A DNA stretch of 64,000 bases from Isoetes taiwanensis. Its lineage: Eukaryota > Streptophyta > Lycopodiopsida > Isoetales > Isoetaceae. The DNA is taken from assembly GCA_021234155.1 (NCBI GenBank), contig JAJEKV010000051.1, forward strand, positions 8,700,105 to 8,764,104, read 5' to 3'. The notes under the pieces were generated by a model. It saw only the letters and a program-made list of their open reading frames with translations. It was not told where the DNA came from and did not search any database. This document shows positions 31,529-43,600 of the stretch, piece after piece. The position numbers and the translations under genes are program-made. Position 1 is the first letter of the stretch. Each line of letters begins with the position of its first letter.

Positions 31529-34429
31529 TGAGTTCTTGGCATACACCCTGTAGCAGCAGTCTATGACTGCCGGATGCTACAAAGCTGTCATGCCCATGAT
31601 CACAAAACAAGAACAAGAAAAACAAATATGTACAAAGAATGAAGGGAACGTGGCCAAATTAGGCTCTCCAAATTTGAGATAAAACCTGAGTACATCTGAA
31701 GAGGCTCTGGTTTAATATAGTGTAGACCGCAAATCTGAGCCCTACATCTAGCTAAATCTAAGCCATACACGTAAGTTAACCTAAACATGCCAAGTGTCGT
31801 CTGCCATCACTGACACCTAACATGTGTACAATGTTAACCACTAGGTGGTTAACACTGCCTCCCCCCTAAAAGTTTTTAGCACAAAAACATGTACAAACTT
31901 TTATAAGATAAGTCCGACAATTACAACATGGTGCCAAAAATTTTAAGGGTGGAAATGATGGTAATGGTTGGGTTGTGTCGCCATAAAAAGATCTTCATAA
32001 ACGCGTTGATGACGAAGAAGATCCGAAGGAATGTCGATGCAGAGCGTGGATCATAGGAACTGGGGCAAGAAAAAGATGAATACCATCCGCTTATATCATG
32101 GATAAGTCCATTTGAATAAACAATGCCCAAAAGATTGCTTAAAAACAATTATTATAGGGGGGTTTAAAAACGTAAGCACCATGAAAGCATCCCCCATGAT
32201 CGACCATATGAAAGTTGAATATCTGGAACAGAGCGTGACTGGAGTTTGTCAGAGCATGGGCCGTGAGCTATGAGCGTAACCATGGGCAGGGCTTTTTTTT
32301 TTTGGCGTGTGTGAGCGTGGAAACAAGGAGCGTGGGTTTGGTGTGAGCAAGCGTGGACATGGGCCATGAGGCGTGGCCGTGGCCATGGCCGTGGGCGGTT
32401 ACTAGCTAGCCAAAAGTGTTGTGCCCATGGCGTGGATCGTGGCATGGAAAATTGTGAAGTATTAGCGTGGACGCCCGTGAGCCAGCGTGAGCCCTAACAA
32501 CAGTATTGTATCTGGGCCATAGATCTTAGGCGTACAAATCATAGCCGTTTGGAAAAAAAAACCCTAGCAAAGTATGAACTGCAACCCTAGCGTGAGGCAG
32601 ATAGAGGTATGACAGCCGGATTTGCTGCAACAGAGGTATAGCGGCCAAGATTTACAGATTTCTTCTGATAGAAAATTTGAAAATGGAGTGCAAGCCTCGG
32701 ATATAGTAGTTGCTGATAGAAATTGTAAAAAATGGACGCAGGGCCCAGATAGAGTGCCGAAAGTGGAGCAGTGATGCTATTTTTTGCCTGATTTTGCTGG
32801 ATAGGTGGCCAGATTTGCTCTTAAGATTGAATGCAAGTGCTTGAAGCTTGCTGAAATGGTGGCCAAAATCACTGCAACAGGTTTAGAAACTTGGTAGATC
32901 AGAAATCGGTGCCAACAAAGTAGTGGTTCCTAGTTTTCGTGCACCAAAACGAGGTAAAATTGCTTCGAAAAATATGTTGATGCAGATGAGGCTCTAAGCC
33001 CAACTGGAAGTTTGATATGCTAACAATACTTGTTTGCAGATGATGGACCAGAAAGACTGGAAAAATCCGAGTTTGAGGGCAAGGTTGAATAGTTCTTGTG
33101 CTTCAATACGAGTTGTGCTTGATTGAATAGTGCTTCTGCAGCCAGTATATGCGTTAAACAGATGGATAAGGGCTAGCAGGGATGTTGGCCCTCTTAAAAA
33201 CTCAATAATAAAGACATGATTGCTGTGTGCAGATGCCAAAGTGTTGGAGGAAGAGCTGCACGAAGACTTGAATCCTTCTTAGAGCCTTTGAATGATGTCT
33301 TTGTACACAAAATAAACTGATAAAACTTTGATGCAGGCCCTGATATGCGCTGAATAAAAAGTGCTGTATATGATTTGAAAAAAAAGCTCTGATGCTTGCT
33401 TTAGTGAATACAGGGACTAGTCTGTTGCAGATGAACGACATGAAGAAGCAAGTAACTCGCCCTTGAGAAATCTGTCTGATTTTGAATCATAAGGGAGGGC
33501 TAGCCAAAGTGCTGGCCCTTTGCTAAATAAATTGAAAAAGAAATCTTCATGGAAAACTGAGAATTGGCAGATACAAACCGAGATGCTCCATATTGATATG
33601 CTCCCTGTGATCTGTGATGCACTCTAGGTAATGTGATACATAATATTTTTGTTTTTTTTTTGAATTGGGTGTGCAAAGGGCATAAATATCTGTTAAACTG
33701 AGATAAAATAATCATGGGATATTGACAATTTTCCAGCAGACATAAGATAAAAAAGGATCAAATGTTTGATTTTTTCTGAAAATCTTGCAGAGAGGAGTGA
33801 TGTCACCACTCCAGAAATCCTCTACTTTAAAACTGTGCTTGCTGCACCATGAAAAACAGAGTTTTGAAAACTGTTTTTATAACAAAACTAATTGCTAACG
33901 ATTTAATTGACAAAGGGGCCTCCAGTTGGACCATTTTAACAACTGGTTGGACCAAATAAGGGGGTTTTTAGGGTTGAGAGTAATATACACGGAGTATTGA
34001 AAAACTGATGATGATAATAGCAGCAAGGACAACAGCAAAATAGCAAGGCTCAAGAAAGTGATCAAGAGCGAACCCGGCATAACGGCGCCACTGTTAATTG
34101 TGAGTTCTTGGCATACACCCTGCAACAACAGTCTATGATCACAAAGCTGCCAGATGCTACAAAGCTGCCATGCTCATGATCACAAAACAAGAACAAGAAG
34201 AACAAATATGTACAAAGAATGAACGTGGCCAAATGAGGCTCTCTAAATTTGAGATAAAACCTGAGTACATCTGAAGAGGCTCTGGTCTAATATAGTGTAG
34301 ACCGCAAATCTGAGCCCTACATCTAGCTAAATCTAAGCCATACACTTAAGTTAACCTAAACATGCCAAGTGTCGTCTGCCACCACTGACATCTAACATGT
34401 GTAGAATGTTAACCACTTGGTGGTTAACA
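31529..34429 (-). mobile_element. Small non-autonomous LTR retroelement (TSD ACTTG)
   Basis: The left LTR (31529-31854, 326 bp) and right LTR (34101-34429, 329 bp) both read TGAGTTCTTGG ... GGTTAACA on the plus strand. They are flanked by ACTTG at 31524-31528 and 34430-34434. Orientation is minus: the complement of a polypurine tract (CCTCCCCCCTAAAAG) abuts the left LTR. Next to the right LTR, the minus strand reads TGGCGCCGTTATGCCGGG (34073-34090), resembling the TGGCGCCGTTGCCGGGG primer site of several plant gypsy lineages. The 2.2-kb interior has no coding frame worth the name, only GTGG/GCGTGG-rich stretches near 32220-32500. Confidence 0.85.
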
Positions 34430-34434
34430 ACTTG

Positions 34435-34691
34435 TACTTGGGGAAGTTGAGGCACATTGTAGTAGTGTGGCCTCATTCCTGACAATGATAGCATTGAGCT
34501 TTAACCGGATCAAAAGTTTGTCGTGAAGACTGGCCACGCTGCTGCGACATTTATTGAGGTGTTGTTTGTACTTGAAAGACCATTTTCTGACAGAAGGGTG
34601 GGGTTAGCACGCATACATTCTTTCGTGGTATCATTGCACATATTCTAACGTTAGCAATGAGGAGGGCCATTAGTAAAATTACATTCGTTAG
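34435..34691 (-). pseudogene. Gypsy gag zinc-knuckle segment
   Basis: The minus strand encodes a CCHC knuckle, CYHCQE(stop)GHTTTMC, preceded by FDPVKAQ and followed by LNFPKYK. The stop is TGA where TGG (Trp) would be usual, a G-to-A change. The segment is bounded by the small LTR element on the left and the long-LTR element on the right, and it belongs to the same gypsy gag whose N-terminal part lies at 41232-42523. Confidence 0.7.
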
Positions 34692-34696
34692 CCAGA

Positions 34697-37213
34697 TGTA
34701 ACGATCCTAGGCCCTAAGACTGCAGCATTGGTACTGCAGATAAAGCATATATCTAATAGATTGGGATATATGCATGGCATATATCCACATAAGCAAATCC
34801 ACATAAGCAAAACTATAAAAAGGAAAATTTATAGAAGAGGGCTTTTGGTGGTACGTGAGGAGTTTTTGCAATAGAGGAGCTCCAGAAAGGATTTGAGTTG
34901 CAGAGGAGTCGGAGGAGGCTATCTGGAGGCAAGAGCTTGCGTAGACGGCATCAAATCTTCCTTTCCAGGTGGGGTTTTATGCTGATTTTATGGATCATAT
35001 GGTTGTTGTTAAGAGAAAAAGTGTTCATGCTTTGGGATAAGGATTGGGTGCTTATAAACTGCTGTGAACACCGGATTCAGAGATAGCTTGTTAAGGCCTT
35101 GTTAATAAGATGGTACATGATCTTATGAAGGAGCTGAATTAATGCATATGGGTCATCTGTAAGCAACTCAGGAGGCACCGAAATTGCTTCTTAGCAATCA
35201 GATCTGAGAGGGCGGAGGCAAATTTGAAGGAGCTAAGTCTTCTAGCAGGAGTTTAAAAAACCGGTTCAGCTTTGAGGTAGCAACAATCCAACTCCGAGAC
35301 TCCGGAAAATGGGCTGCAATAGCATCCAAAGGGGCCGAAATTGAAGTTACAGGGCTGGTTGGTATGAATCAAGGGTCGTTATGGCTGTTCTGCAGTGCTT
35401 GAAGAGATCCTCCAGCGACCCAACTGCCCCAAAACGCTTCAAAATCAGCTAAATCAGGTCGATTTGGGCCTGGAGCAGATCGATTTGGTTGTGGGTCATA
35501 GCTAGATGGTGAATCGATGCCAAAACCAGAGCCACAGAGGCCGAACATGTCTATCTTGGTTTGCTTATTTGCTGTTTTTCTGCTTCCTGTCATTCTATTG
35601 GGTTTTGGTTCTTATTTGTTGTTTATATTTAGAATTGCCAATTTGTTGCTTTGAGCACAATTGCTAGCAAGCTAAAAGAAATTAGAAAGCTAGGTAACCA
35701 TAGATGGGATTGTGATGCACCTTGGTTTAAGGAAGAAGTAACCAATAGAGGAAGTTCCAGCATGAAGGCAACGACGGAATAATAACAAATTGTAAGAAAT
35801 TCTATTAATGGTTGCATTTAACTAAGATATTATGTAATTTAAATCTAGTAAATCAAAGGTATCTAAGATAATTATACGGGCTTGCTCCTGGAGATGGGGC
35901 TTGCCTGGGAGCTGCTGGACGGAAGTTTCAGGCAGTTGCGGTCAGGGGACCCCATAGATTTTTAAGCAGGAAAAGCGTAAGTTGGAGGCGCCAGTTTGAA
36001 TGCGCAATTAATTCATTAGCTATGAAGTGGAATTTTAAATATTAAAACCTTGAAACCATACCTAAGGGAACTTAAGTAAATAATATGGTGAAGCGAGTCC
36101 TGCATCGGCCTTACAGGTGGTTTGAGCACGCTACATCAACATTTGAGTTGTCATTATGGTTTTCATCACCGATCTAGCTACCTCGGCATGGTTAGGTTGT
36201 ATGGGCAACCTCGACAAGGGCTAAGAGTGTGATCTAGGCACATTTATAGTAAATTCTCTAATGAACACACATGTTATGGTCTTTGAATTGTTCCACTGTT
36301 GTTCTTGATATTATGTATGTACTTGGAACCTCCGGGGTCGGACTTCTAGGTTCGGTGGCCTGGGTAGTTCCGGCATTCTCATGTCATCTGTGTTCTTTGT
36401 ATCTATGCTCTGTGACACCGGGCGTGGCCTCCTCACGGGCGTAGCTTCCTGGGTGAGGTTGTCGTCAACTCTTGTGAACTCCATGGTAAGAGGTCCTCCA
36501 AAACCCGGGCGGGGGGCGGGAAGGGTATCTTGCCCCACCCACCAACTCCAAACCGGGCTCGGAATGTGAGCTGGCGGGCATTTCTCTCGCTAACGGGGCC
36601 TGCATGTAGGTCGGCCGAGCTTCCCATTGTCCCTCGAGCTTTGTTATGTTGTTTTGGTACTTTGGCTTTGTGTTCTTTGCTCTGGACTCTTATGATATTT
36701 CTTTTGTTGTCATTGTCTAGCACTGCACCATAGTCTCTTGTATATTTGGAATTGTTCATGTGTATGTTATCCAAGATGTCAGAGTGTTCCTATGTAATGC
36801 TTGATAGCGACTACAGGATCCCCACTTAGTCACGAGGACTAACCCCCCAAAGAGTGCATGTGCGGTGAACCCTTAAGGTGGCGCCAAGTTGATGGTGGCA
36901 ATGTGGCCTGAATCGTGCTTGAATTCTAGAGCTAGCGGTTTGTTGATTTGCTTTCGGTGTTGTTGTACATGGATATTGATAACACATTGTAAATATTTGA
37001 GCTATTGATTTGCTCAGTTAGAACTTGGAATATAAAAGCTTATGAATATGTTGAATGCCTGAACCAGGATTGCTTGTTGAGCCTAAACTGTGGATTTAAT
37101 TTGCAAAGGAAGATTTAATTCTTCACCTAAATTCACCGCGTGCATAAATCTAGTTGTAAGTCGGACAAGATCCCGAAGTTGCCGGAGGGTCAACTTCGGC
37201 GAGCTCGTCTACA
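34697..37213 (+). repeat. 5' LTR of the long-LTR element
   Basis: 2517 bp. Nearly identical to the 3' LTR over most of its length; differences cluster in GC-rich stretches (about 35885-35940 and 36500-36640). Confidence 0.9.
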
Positions 37214-37215
37214 AT

Positions 37216-37227
37216 TGGTATCAGAGC
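37216..37227 (+). promoter_or_regulatory. Primer binding site, tRNA-iMet type
   Basis: TGGTATCAGAGC, two bases after the 5' LTR end. Confidence 0.85.
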
Positions 37228-37313
37228 GTGTTGGATATTAGTGGGAGTTGAGACATGCTCTGGAAGTGGGTTGTTAATGTTTCCATTGTCTATGTGCAGA
37301 CTAGTAAGAGATC

Positions 37314-38260
37314 ATGGATGCTGGTGGTGCTAGTAGTGCAGGGGGAGACGGAGCCGATGGAGCTCCGGATGTAACTAGTATCCCGCAAGCTATTCGAAAA
37401 AGCCTTGCGGCCAGAGTGCATCGCAGCAGTAAGAGTGAGGCCGAAAAGCCATTGATAAGGTGTTAAAGGACACCAAAAGAGAAGTGTTCACAGTGAGAAC
37501 ACAACAGGGGATGATGCTTGATGCCCGGCTCCGTGGGGTAGAATTTTATTTTGATCGATCAAAGCACGTGATTCTCGTGAAGGCTTTGCTTGCTCGTGCA
37601 ATGTTAGGAGGCTTTGCAAGAGTTTGGTGGGAGACATGCCCGATTGATCCGGGAAGACTCCAAAGACAAAGCTACATGGGCTGATTTTAAGATCGCTTTT
37701 GAGGGTCATTTCACACCTCCGGGGTATAAGGTTGAGAAGATGAACGAGTTCTTCGATTGTGTACTGAGGCAGACACGATGCGCATTACAATGAGAGGTTT
37801 AGAAGATTGCAGCCTCATTGTCCTGCTATGGACAAAGTCAAGTTGTGTTCTAGATTTGTGAAGGGCCTTCATGTGGATATCAAGAGTACGATGTCAGGAG
37901 TTGCTTATAAGGACCTTGAGGAGGTTGTTCGGATTGCCAAAAGCCGAGAGACAGATTTGGCCGAGAAAGCTGCATTAGAAACCCAAAGAAAGAGACAGCA
38001 CCTTCCTCTTGGCGGTTGAGAGCCTCGTATGGTCAAGACGATCATTTAGAGGGGAACCATCTGCTAGTCCATCTGTGGAGGTTCAGAGCAACAATATGAG
38101 GAACCGGGCAAGTAGTAGCCAGATTGAAGGTAGTAAGTTACCCCCACGGCTCACTGACGAGGAAAGGCAAATGGTTAGCTTTGAAGAGGGCGCGTTGTTT
38201 CCGTTGTAGGGCAACAGCCACACAAGAAACAATTGCCCAAGATTTGGCAATATTGAGGGA
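37314..38260 (+). pseudogene. Decayed gag of the long-LTR element
   Basis: A start near 37314 begins MDAGGASSAGGDGADGAPD and breaks within about 50 codons. Further pieces in other frames include LLARAMLGGFARVWWETCP (Retrotrans_gag pattern), VKLCSRFVKGLHVDIKSTM and DLEEVVRIAKSRETDLAEKA. A CCHC knuckle remnant (CFRCRAT, then after a frameshift H...NCP) lies around 38194-38250. Several frameshifts and stops separate the blocks. No protease or RT follows. Confidence 0.75.
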
Positions 38261-38704
38261 CGTGGCTCCTCAATGCCCATGGATTCACAACAAACTAGAT
38301 AGAAGTGCCATGGGACCGAAACGATCCAATCGATATCCAAATGCCGGGTAGAGGCAGAGGCCGGGAGAACCTCGATCCGAATCAAAGGGAGCGTCGGCTG
38401 AGGAAAGATGGGGTACGATGATAGAATCATTGAGCCAAGGCGGTAAAGTGGAGAAGCTAGAGTCTGCCAGATGATGGATCTTCCGCAACACCAAATGGTT
38501 GTGTATGCGCCGGCTCCACGTGATGGAGCTCAAGGAGCTTCTGTAGTGCAGATTCCAGGTAAGGTTCAGGATGGTTTTGCTTTTGTTTCATTGTTGTAGC
38601 AGTCTGTGTATCTTGCTTTCGATTGCTAGTGCAAATTGTCAATAAGCATGACAGCTCCTAGGATCGACCCATGAGGACATGGGTTGAATTTTAGAAGGGG
38701 AGAT

Positions 38705-41226
38705 TGTAACGATCCTAGGCCCTAAGACTGCAGCATTGGTACTGCAGATAAAGCATATATCTAATAGATTGGGATATATGCATGGCATATATCCACATAA
38801 GCAAATCCACATAAGCAAAACTATAAAAAGGAAAATTTATAGAAGAGGGCTTTTGGTGGTACGTGAGGAGTTTTTGCAATAGAGGAGCTCCAGAAAGGAT
38901 TTGAGTTGCAGAGGAGTCGGAGGAGGCTATCTGGAGGCAAGAGCTTGCGTAGACGGCATCAAATCTTCCTTTCCAGGTGGGGTTTTATGCTGATTTTATG
39001 GATCATATGGTTGTTGTTAAGAGAAAAAGTGTTCATGCTTTGGGATAAGGATTGGGTGCTTATAAACTGCTGTGAACACCGGATTCAGAGATAGCTTGTT
39101 AAGGCCTTGTTAATAAGATGGTACATGATCTTATGAAGGAGCTGAATTAATGCATATGGGTCATCTGTAAGCAACTCAGGAGGCACCGAAATTGCTTCTT
39201 AGCAATCAGATCTGAGAGGGCGGAGGCAAATTTGAAGGAGCTAAGTCTTCTAGCAGGAGTTTAAAAACCGGTTCAGCTTTGAGGTAGCAACAATCCAACT
39301 CCGAGACTCCGGAAAATGGGCTGCAATAGCATCCAAAGGGGCCGAAATTGAAGTTACAGGGCTGGTTGGTATGAATCAAGGGTCGTTATGGCTGTTCTGC
39401 AGTGCTTGAAGAGATCCTCCAGCGACCCAACTGCCCCAAAACGCTTCAAAATCAGCTAAATCAGGTCGATTTGGGCCTGGAGCAGATCGATTTGGTTGTG
39501 GGTCATAGCTAGATGGTGAATCGATGCCAAAACCAGAGCCACAGAGGCCGAACATGTCTATCTTGGTTTGCTTATTTGCTGTTTTTCTGCTTCCTGTCAT
39601 TCTATTGGGTTTTGGTTCTTATTTGTTGTTTATATTTAGAATTGCCAATTTGTTGCTTTGAGCACAATTGCTAGCAAGCTAAAAGAAATTAGAAAGCTAG
39701 GTAACCATAGATGGGATTGTGATGCACCTTGGTTTAAGGAAGAAGTAACCAATAGAGGAAGTTCCAGCATGAAGGCAACGACGGAATAATAACAAATTGT
39801 AAGAAATTCTATTAATGGTTGCATTTAACTAAGATATTATGTAATTTAAATCTAGTAAATCAAAGGTATCTAAGATAATTATACGGGCTTGCTCCGGAGA
39901 TGGGGCTTGCACAGGAGCTGCTGGACGGAAGTTTCAGGCAGTTCTTGGTCGTCAGGGGACCCCATAGATTTTTAAGCAGGAAAAGCGTAAGTTGGAGGCG
40001 CCAGTTTGAATGCGCAATTAATTCATTAGCTATGAAGTGGAATTTTAAATATTAAAACCTTGAAACCATACCTAAGGGAACTTAAGTAAATAATATGGTG
40101 AAGCGAGTCCTGCATCGGCCTTACAGGTGGTTTGAGCACGCTACATCAACATTTGAGTTGTCATTATGGTTTTCATCACCGATCTAGCTACCTCGGCATG
40201 GTTAGGTTGTATGGGCAACCTCGACAAGGGCTAAGAGTGTGATCTAGGCACATTTATAGTAAATTCTCTAATGAACACACATGTTATGGTCTTTGAATTG
40301 TTCCACTGTTGTTCTTGATATTATGTATGTACTTGGAACCTCCGGGGTCGGACTTCTAGGTTCGGTGGCCTGGGTAGTTCCGGCATTCTCATGTCATCTG
40401 TGTTCTTTGTATCTATGCTCTGTGACACCGGGCGTGGCCTCCTCACGGGCGTAGCTTCCCGGTGAGGTTGTACGTCAACTCTTGTGAACTCCATGGTAAG
40501 AGGTCCTCCAAAGGGGCGGGGCTGGGAAGGGTATCTTGCCTCTGAGGTTCACCCCCACCAACTCATGAATCCAGGCTCGGAATGTGAGCCGGCGGGCATT
40601 TCTCTCGCTATGTGGGCCGCATGTAGGGTGGGCCGAGCTTCCCATTGTCCCGGAGCTTTGTTATGTTGTTTTGGTACTTTGGCTTTGTGTTCTTTGCTCG
40701 GACTCTTATGATATTTCTTTTGTTGTCATTGTCTAGCAATCGCACCATAGTCTCTTGTATATTTGGAATTGTTCATGTGTATGTTATCCAAGATGTCGAG
40801 TGTTCCTATGTACGCCTTGATGCAGCTACGGGATCCCCACTTAGTCACGAGGACTAACCCGGTGAGTGCATGTGCGGTGAACCCGCAAGGTGGCGGCCAA
40901 GTTGATGGTGGCAATGTGGTAGAATCGCGGCTTGAATTCTAGAGCTAGCGGGTTTACGTTGATTTGCTTTCGGTGTTGTTGTACATGGATATTGATAACA
41001 CATTGTAAATATTTGAGCTATTGATTTGCTCAGTTAGAACTTGGAATATAAAAGCTTATGAATATGTTGAATGCCTGAACCAGGATTGCTTGTTGAGCCT
41101 AAACTGTGGATTTAATTTGCAAAGGAAGATTTAATTCTTCACCTAAATTCACCTGTGCATAAATCTAGTTGTAAGTCAGACAAGATCCCGAGTTGCCCGG
41201 AGGGTCAACTCGGCAGGCTCGTCACA
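38705..41226 (+). repeat. 3' LTR of the long-LTR element
   Basis: 2522 bp, directly after the purine tract and ending at the second CCAGA. Confidence 0.9.
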
Positions 41227-41231
41227 CCAGA

Positions 41232-42523
41232 TGACCCTAATACTTACAAAGATGACACCAATTTGATTGCGATATTGGGGCTGAGGAGTCACGGAGTTGT
41301 GAGCGATAGTCGTGGACAGCATGAAGGGAAGATCCGTGAGGGGAACAACTCTAGAAGAAACATTGACATAGTGATTGACTAATTCAATAGTCTGAGTCAA
41401 GGACTTAGGTCAGTCATAAGACGAATTGTTGGAGGCAAGTCTTGGAGAAATCATAGTAAGATTTAACTCTGCGTGGGAGATTCTTTGAATTTACCCACAA
41501 GAATCAGCGAACGGTCAGCAAAATCCCTAGCAGACTCTGTGGCCTGTTGTTGAAGTTCATTAAGCTATTTCAGGAGTTGTTGATCATCATCCAAGGATCC
41601 ATGATGAGCAAGAAAAGATGCTTTCATGTGAGTCCAAACTTTGCTTCAGTAACTTTTATTTGCCATGAGCCATTGATGAAGAGCACCATGCAGCGTGGTG
41701 GAGAAAATGTGAAACTTGGCCTGTGGTTACGAATGATCATTTAGGACTGTGAGTGCTTCAAACTCCTCCATATGGGTTTGTGCACTTTGATCTATGATCG
41801 ATTTGCCTTTTGTGTTTTCAAAGATCAGATACTGGAGTTTTAGATTTAAGCCTGAAGAAAAAACAGAAGAGGCAGCAGGAGGAGAAGCATACTGAGGTGG
41901 CGACATGGGGATTTGAGAATGCCAGATAGCATGAGAAGTAGGAGGGCCTCCCGTGACTGTTGTAGGGGGCATCATTGAAAGCCCTGGAGGTGCTATGTTG
42001 GTGTCAGTCTCATTATCCGAGGGGGGTGGAACAGGGCCTTCCTCGTGATCGAGCGTGAGGTCACCAATATTATAGACATTAATTGGTGGTTGAAAAGAGG
42101 GTGATGATGGGAATTCATTGACATGGGTAGGGCCGAAAGAGACCTGAGGATAGGCCATGCCATGGGTGAAATGGGTTGAGAGGGAACAGGGGTTGGCATG
42201 GGAGGAATGTGAACATAAGTGTTGCTGGGAGTCTGAAAGTATGGGGGAGTTTGATGAACGGGGGTTTGACTAGGCGAATGTGGTTGAGAGCGATTTCGAC
42301 AATGCATGGGTGAGCCTGGACATGGGGAAGTCCAAGGGGTGGGTGGGGCTGAATGAGCACGGGAGCGTGGGCGACCACCTTCAATATCGTAATCTCCATA
42401 GTAAGAATCACGTACAACATCACATCGTTGCTGACAGGCTAGCCATGCAGTGGTTTGGCTGAGGAGCTCTTCTTGAGTGAAAATCTGAAAAGACATTGGA
42501 GGAAAAAAACTAGGACCTGACAA
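41232..42523 (-). pseudogene. Ty3/gypsy gag N-terminal region
   Basis: On the minus strand a start near 42523 gives MSGPSFFPPMSFQIFTQEEL, then a proline/serine-rich region in two frames (SMMPPTTVTGGPPTSHAIW). The gag core follows in pieces: LHGALHQWLMANKS, WTHMKASFLAHHGSLDDDQQ, ELQQQATESARDFADRS, and FLQDLPPTIRLM (compare F..GLPP..R in gypsy Gag). At least four stops or frameshifts are visible. It is the 5' end of the large minus-strand gypsy element. No 5' LTR was recognised to the right. Confidence 0.7.
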
Positions 42524-43229
42524 TCGGCGACAGTGTTTGAGGTCCAGATTCGGGAGAGCTTGAGGGAAGATCCTCTATGAGAACCTTTTTTCTCAACAAA
42601 CAACTCCTCAACAGGAAAAGAAATCACGCGCGGTCTTTTAAATACAAGAGGGACAAGAGACTAGAAACAGAAGAAGGAAATAAGATGCAGATGGAAGTAA
42701 AAATCTTGAATGATCACTGAGAATACATGAAAGCTCCAAAAGAAGGTAAGACAACAAATAAATATCTGAACTTGTCCAAATAACTAAGTCTAAATTCCTG
42801 ATATATATAGTACAATGGCATCTGGCCCAAAATAGAAAGAGTCTGCCGTTTCTTGATCTTCGGTTACCTAATCCCGTGATCTCTGCCATGATCTGTGGAA
42901 CTATTATTGCCGTATTTGTGGCATTGAAGACAGATGGGCTATGGATTCCCTACATCGTGGACTCTCTTGGCCTCCTCTTCTTAGTTGGCGTGGCCTTGGC
43001 TCCTGACGTAGATGCTTGGGTTTTGTCTTTAGGCTCTTTGGTATACCTTAGAAATAGTTCTGTGTTTTTGGGCATGGGACTAACAATCCACAAAAGTATA
43101 CATAAGTTACGCAAGGAAAGAGCCAATTTTAGGTAAGGAAGGCATTTGATCATGGATTTTTCATTTTCTAAGCTATAAAAAATAGCATGAGGGAAATTAT
43201 AAATAATGCGATCAAGAAATCTATCTTAA
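42524..43229. other. Probable gypsy leader/5' LTR zone, not resolved
   Basis: Sequence upstream of the gypsy gag. By position it should contain the primer site and 5' LTR, but the matching 3' LTR has been lost at the array junction near 23040, so the LTR cannot be delimited by self-comparison. Small open frames have no recognisable domain. Confidence 0.35.
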
Positions 43230-43600
43230 ACCACAACAAGAGAATGGGCATTCAGCGACGTGGGGTTGCGACGTCTAGGTCATACGACATCACATTTAAT
43301 ATGACCAGGTCATGTCAACGTCGCGAGTATCGACGTCACATCGCGTATACTTCGCATGGGACCTAAACTGCGACGTCTAACGTGACACATGCGACGTCTG
43401 CTACCACGACGCTATAACTCGGCCGTGTCTATCATGCCAGCTGGCCTGTCGACAATGTCATGTCGCAGAAGACGTGACACCGCAATACCGAATATGCCAT
43501 ATGTCAGTACTTTGGGGCAATGTGGCACCAACAGGTGCAAGATATGGTCAATGACCGTTGACTCGAAGTCATTATAACAAAATACGTCGCATGTGATATA
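43230..43600. repeat. CGACGT-motif cluster, left block
   Basis: Motifs of the type GCGACGTC, TCGCGA and ACGTCGC recur about ten times on both strands within 370 bp. The block ends with ATAACAAAATACGTCGCATG, which recurs with one difference at about 45979-45998. Dense short motifs in both orientations resemble subterminal transposase-binding repeats of a DNA transposon, but no terminal inverted repeat was found. Confidence 0.5.

Larger units (their letters stand above)
34697..41226 (+). mobile_element. Long-LTR retrotransposon with decayed gag (TSD CCAGA)
   Basis: The 5' LTR (34697-37213) and 3' LTR (38705-41226), each about 2.52 kb, start TGTAACGATCC and end CGTCACA (3' copy) or CGTCTACA (5' copy). 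The 5-bp duplication CCAGA flanks the element at 34692-34696 and 41227-41231. The primer site TGGTATCAGAGC is at 37216-37227 and the purine tract AGAAGGGGAGA at 38693-38703. The internal region is only 1.5 kb and carries a broken gag, no pol. LTR length exceeds internal length, like a LARD/TRIM hybrid. The family is related to the tandem array at 11114-23040. It inserted into the gypsy gag. Confidence 0.9.

Noticed and set aside
34898-35086. Identical 62-75-residue frames at about 34.9 kb and 38.9 kb (and 35.4/39.4, 35.6/39.6 kb)
   Set aside because: They are the two LTR copies of the same element, not genes.
42524-43229. 5' LTR of the gypsy element
   Set aside because: No matching LTR exists on the other side, so boundaries cannot be supported.
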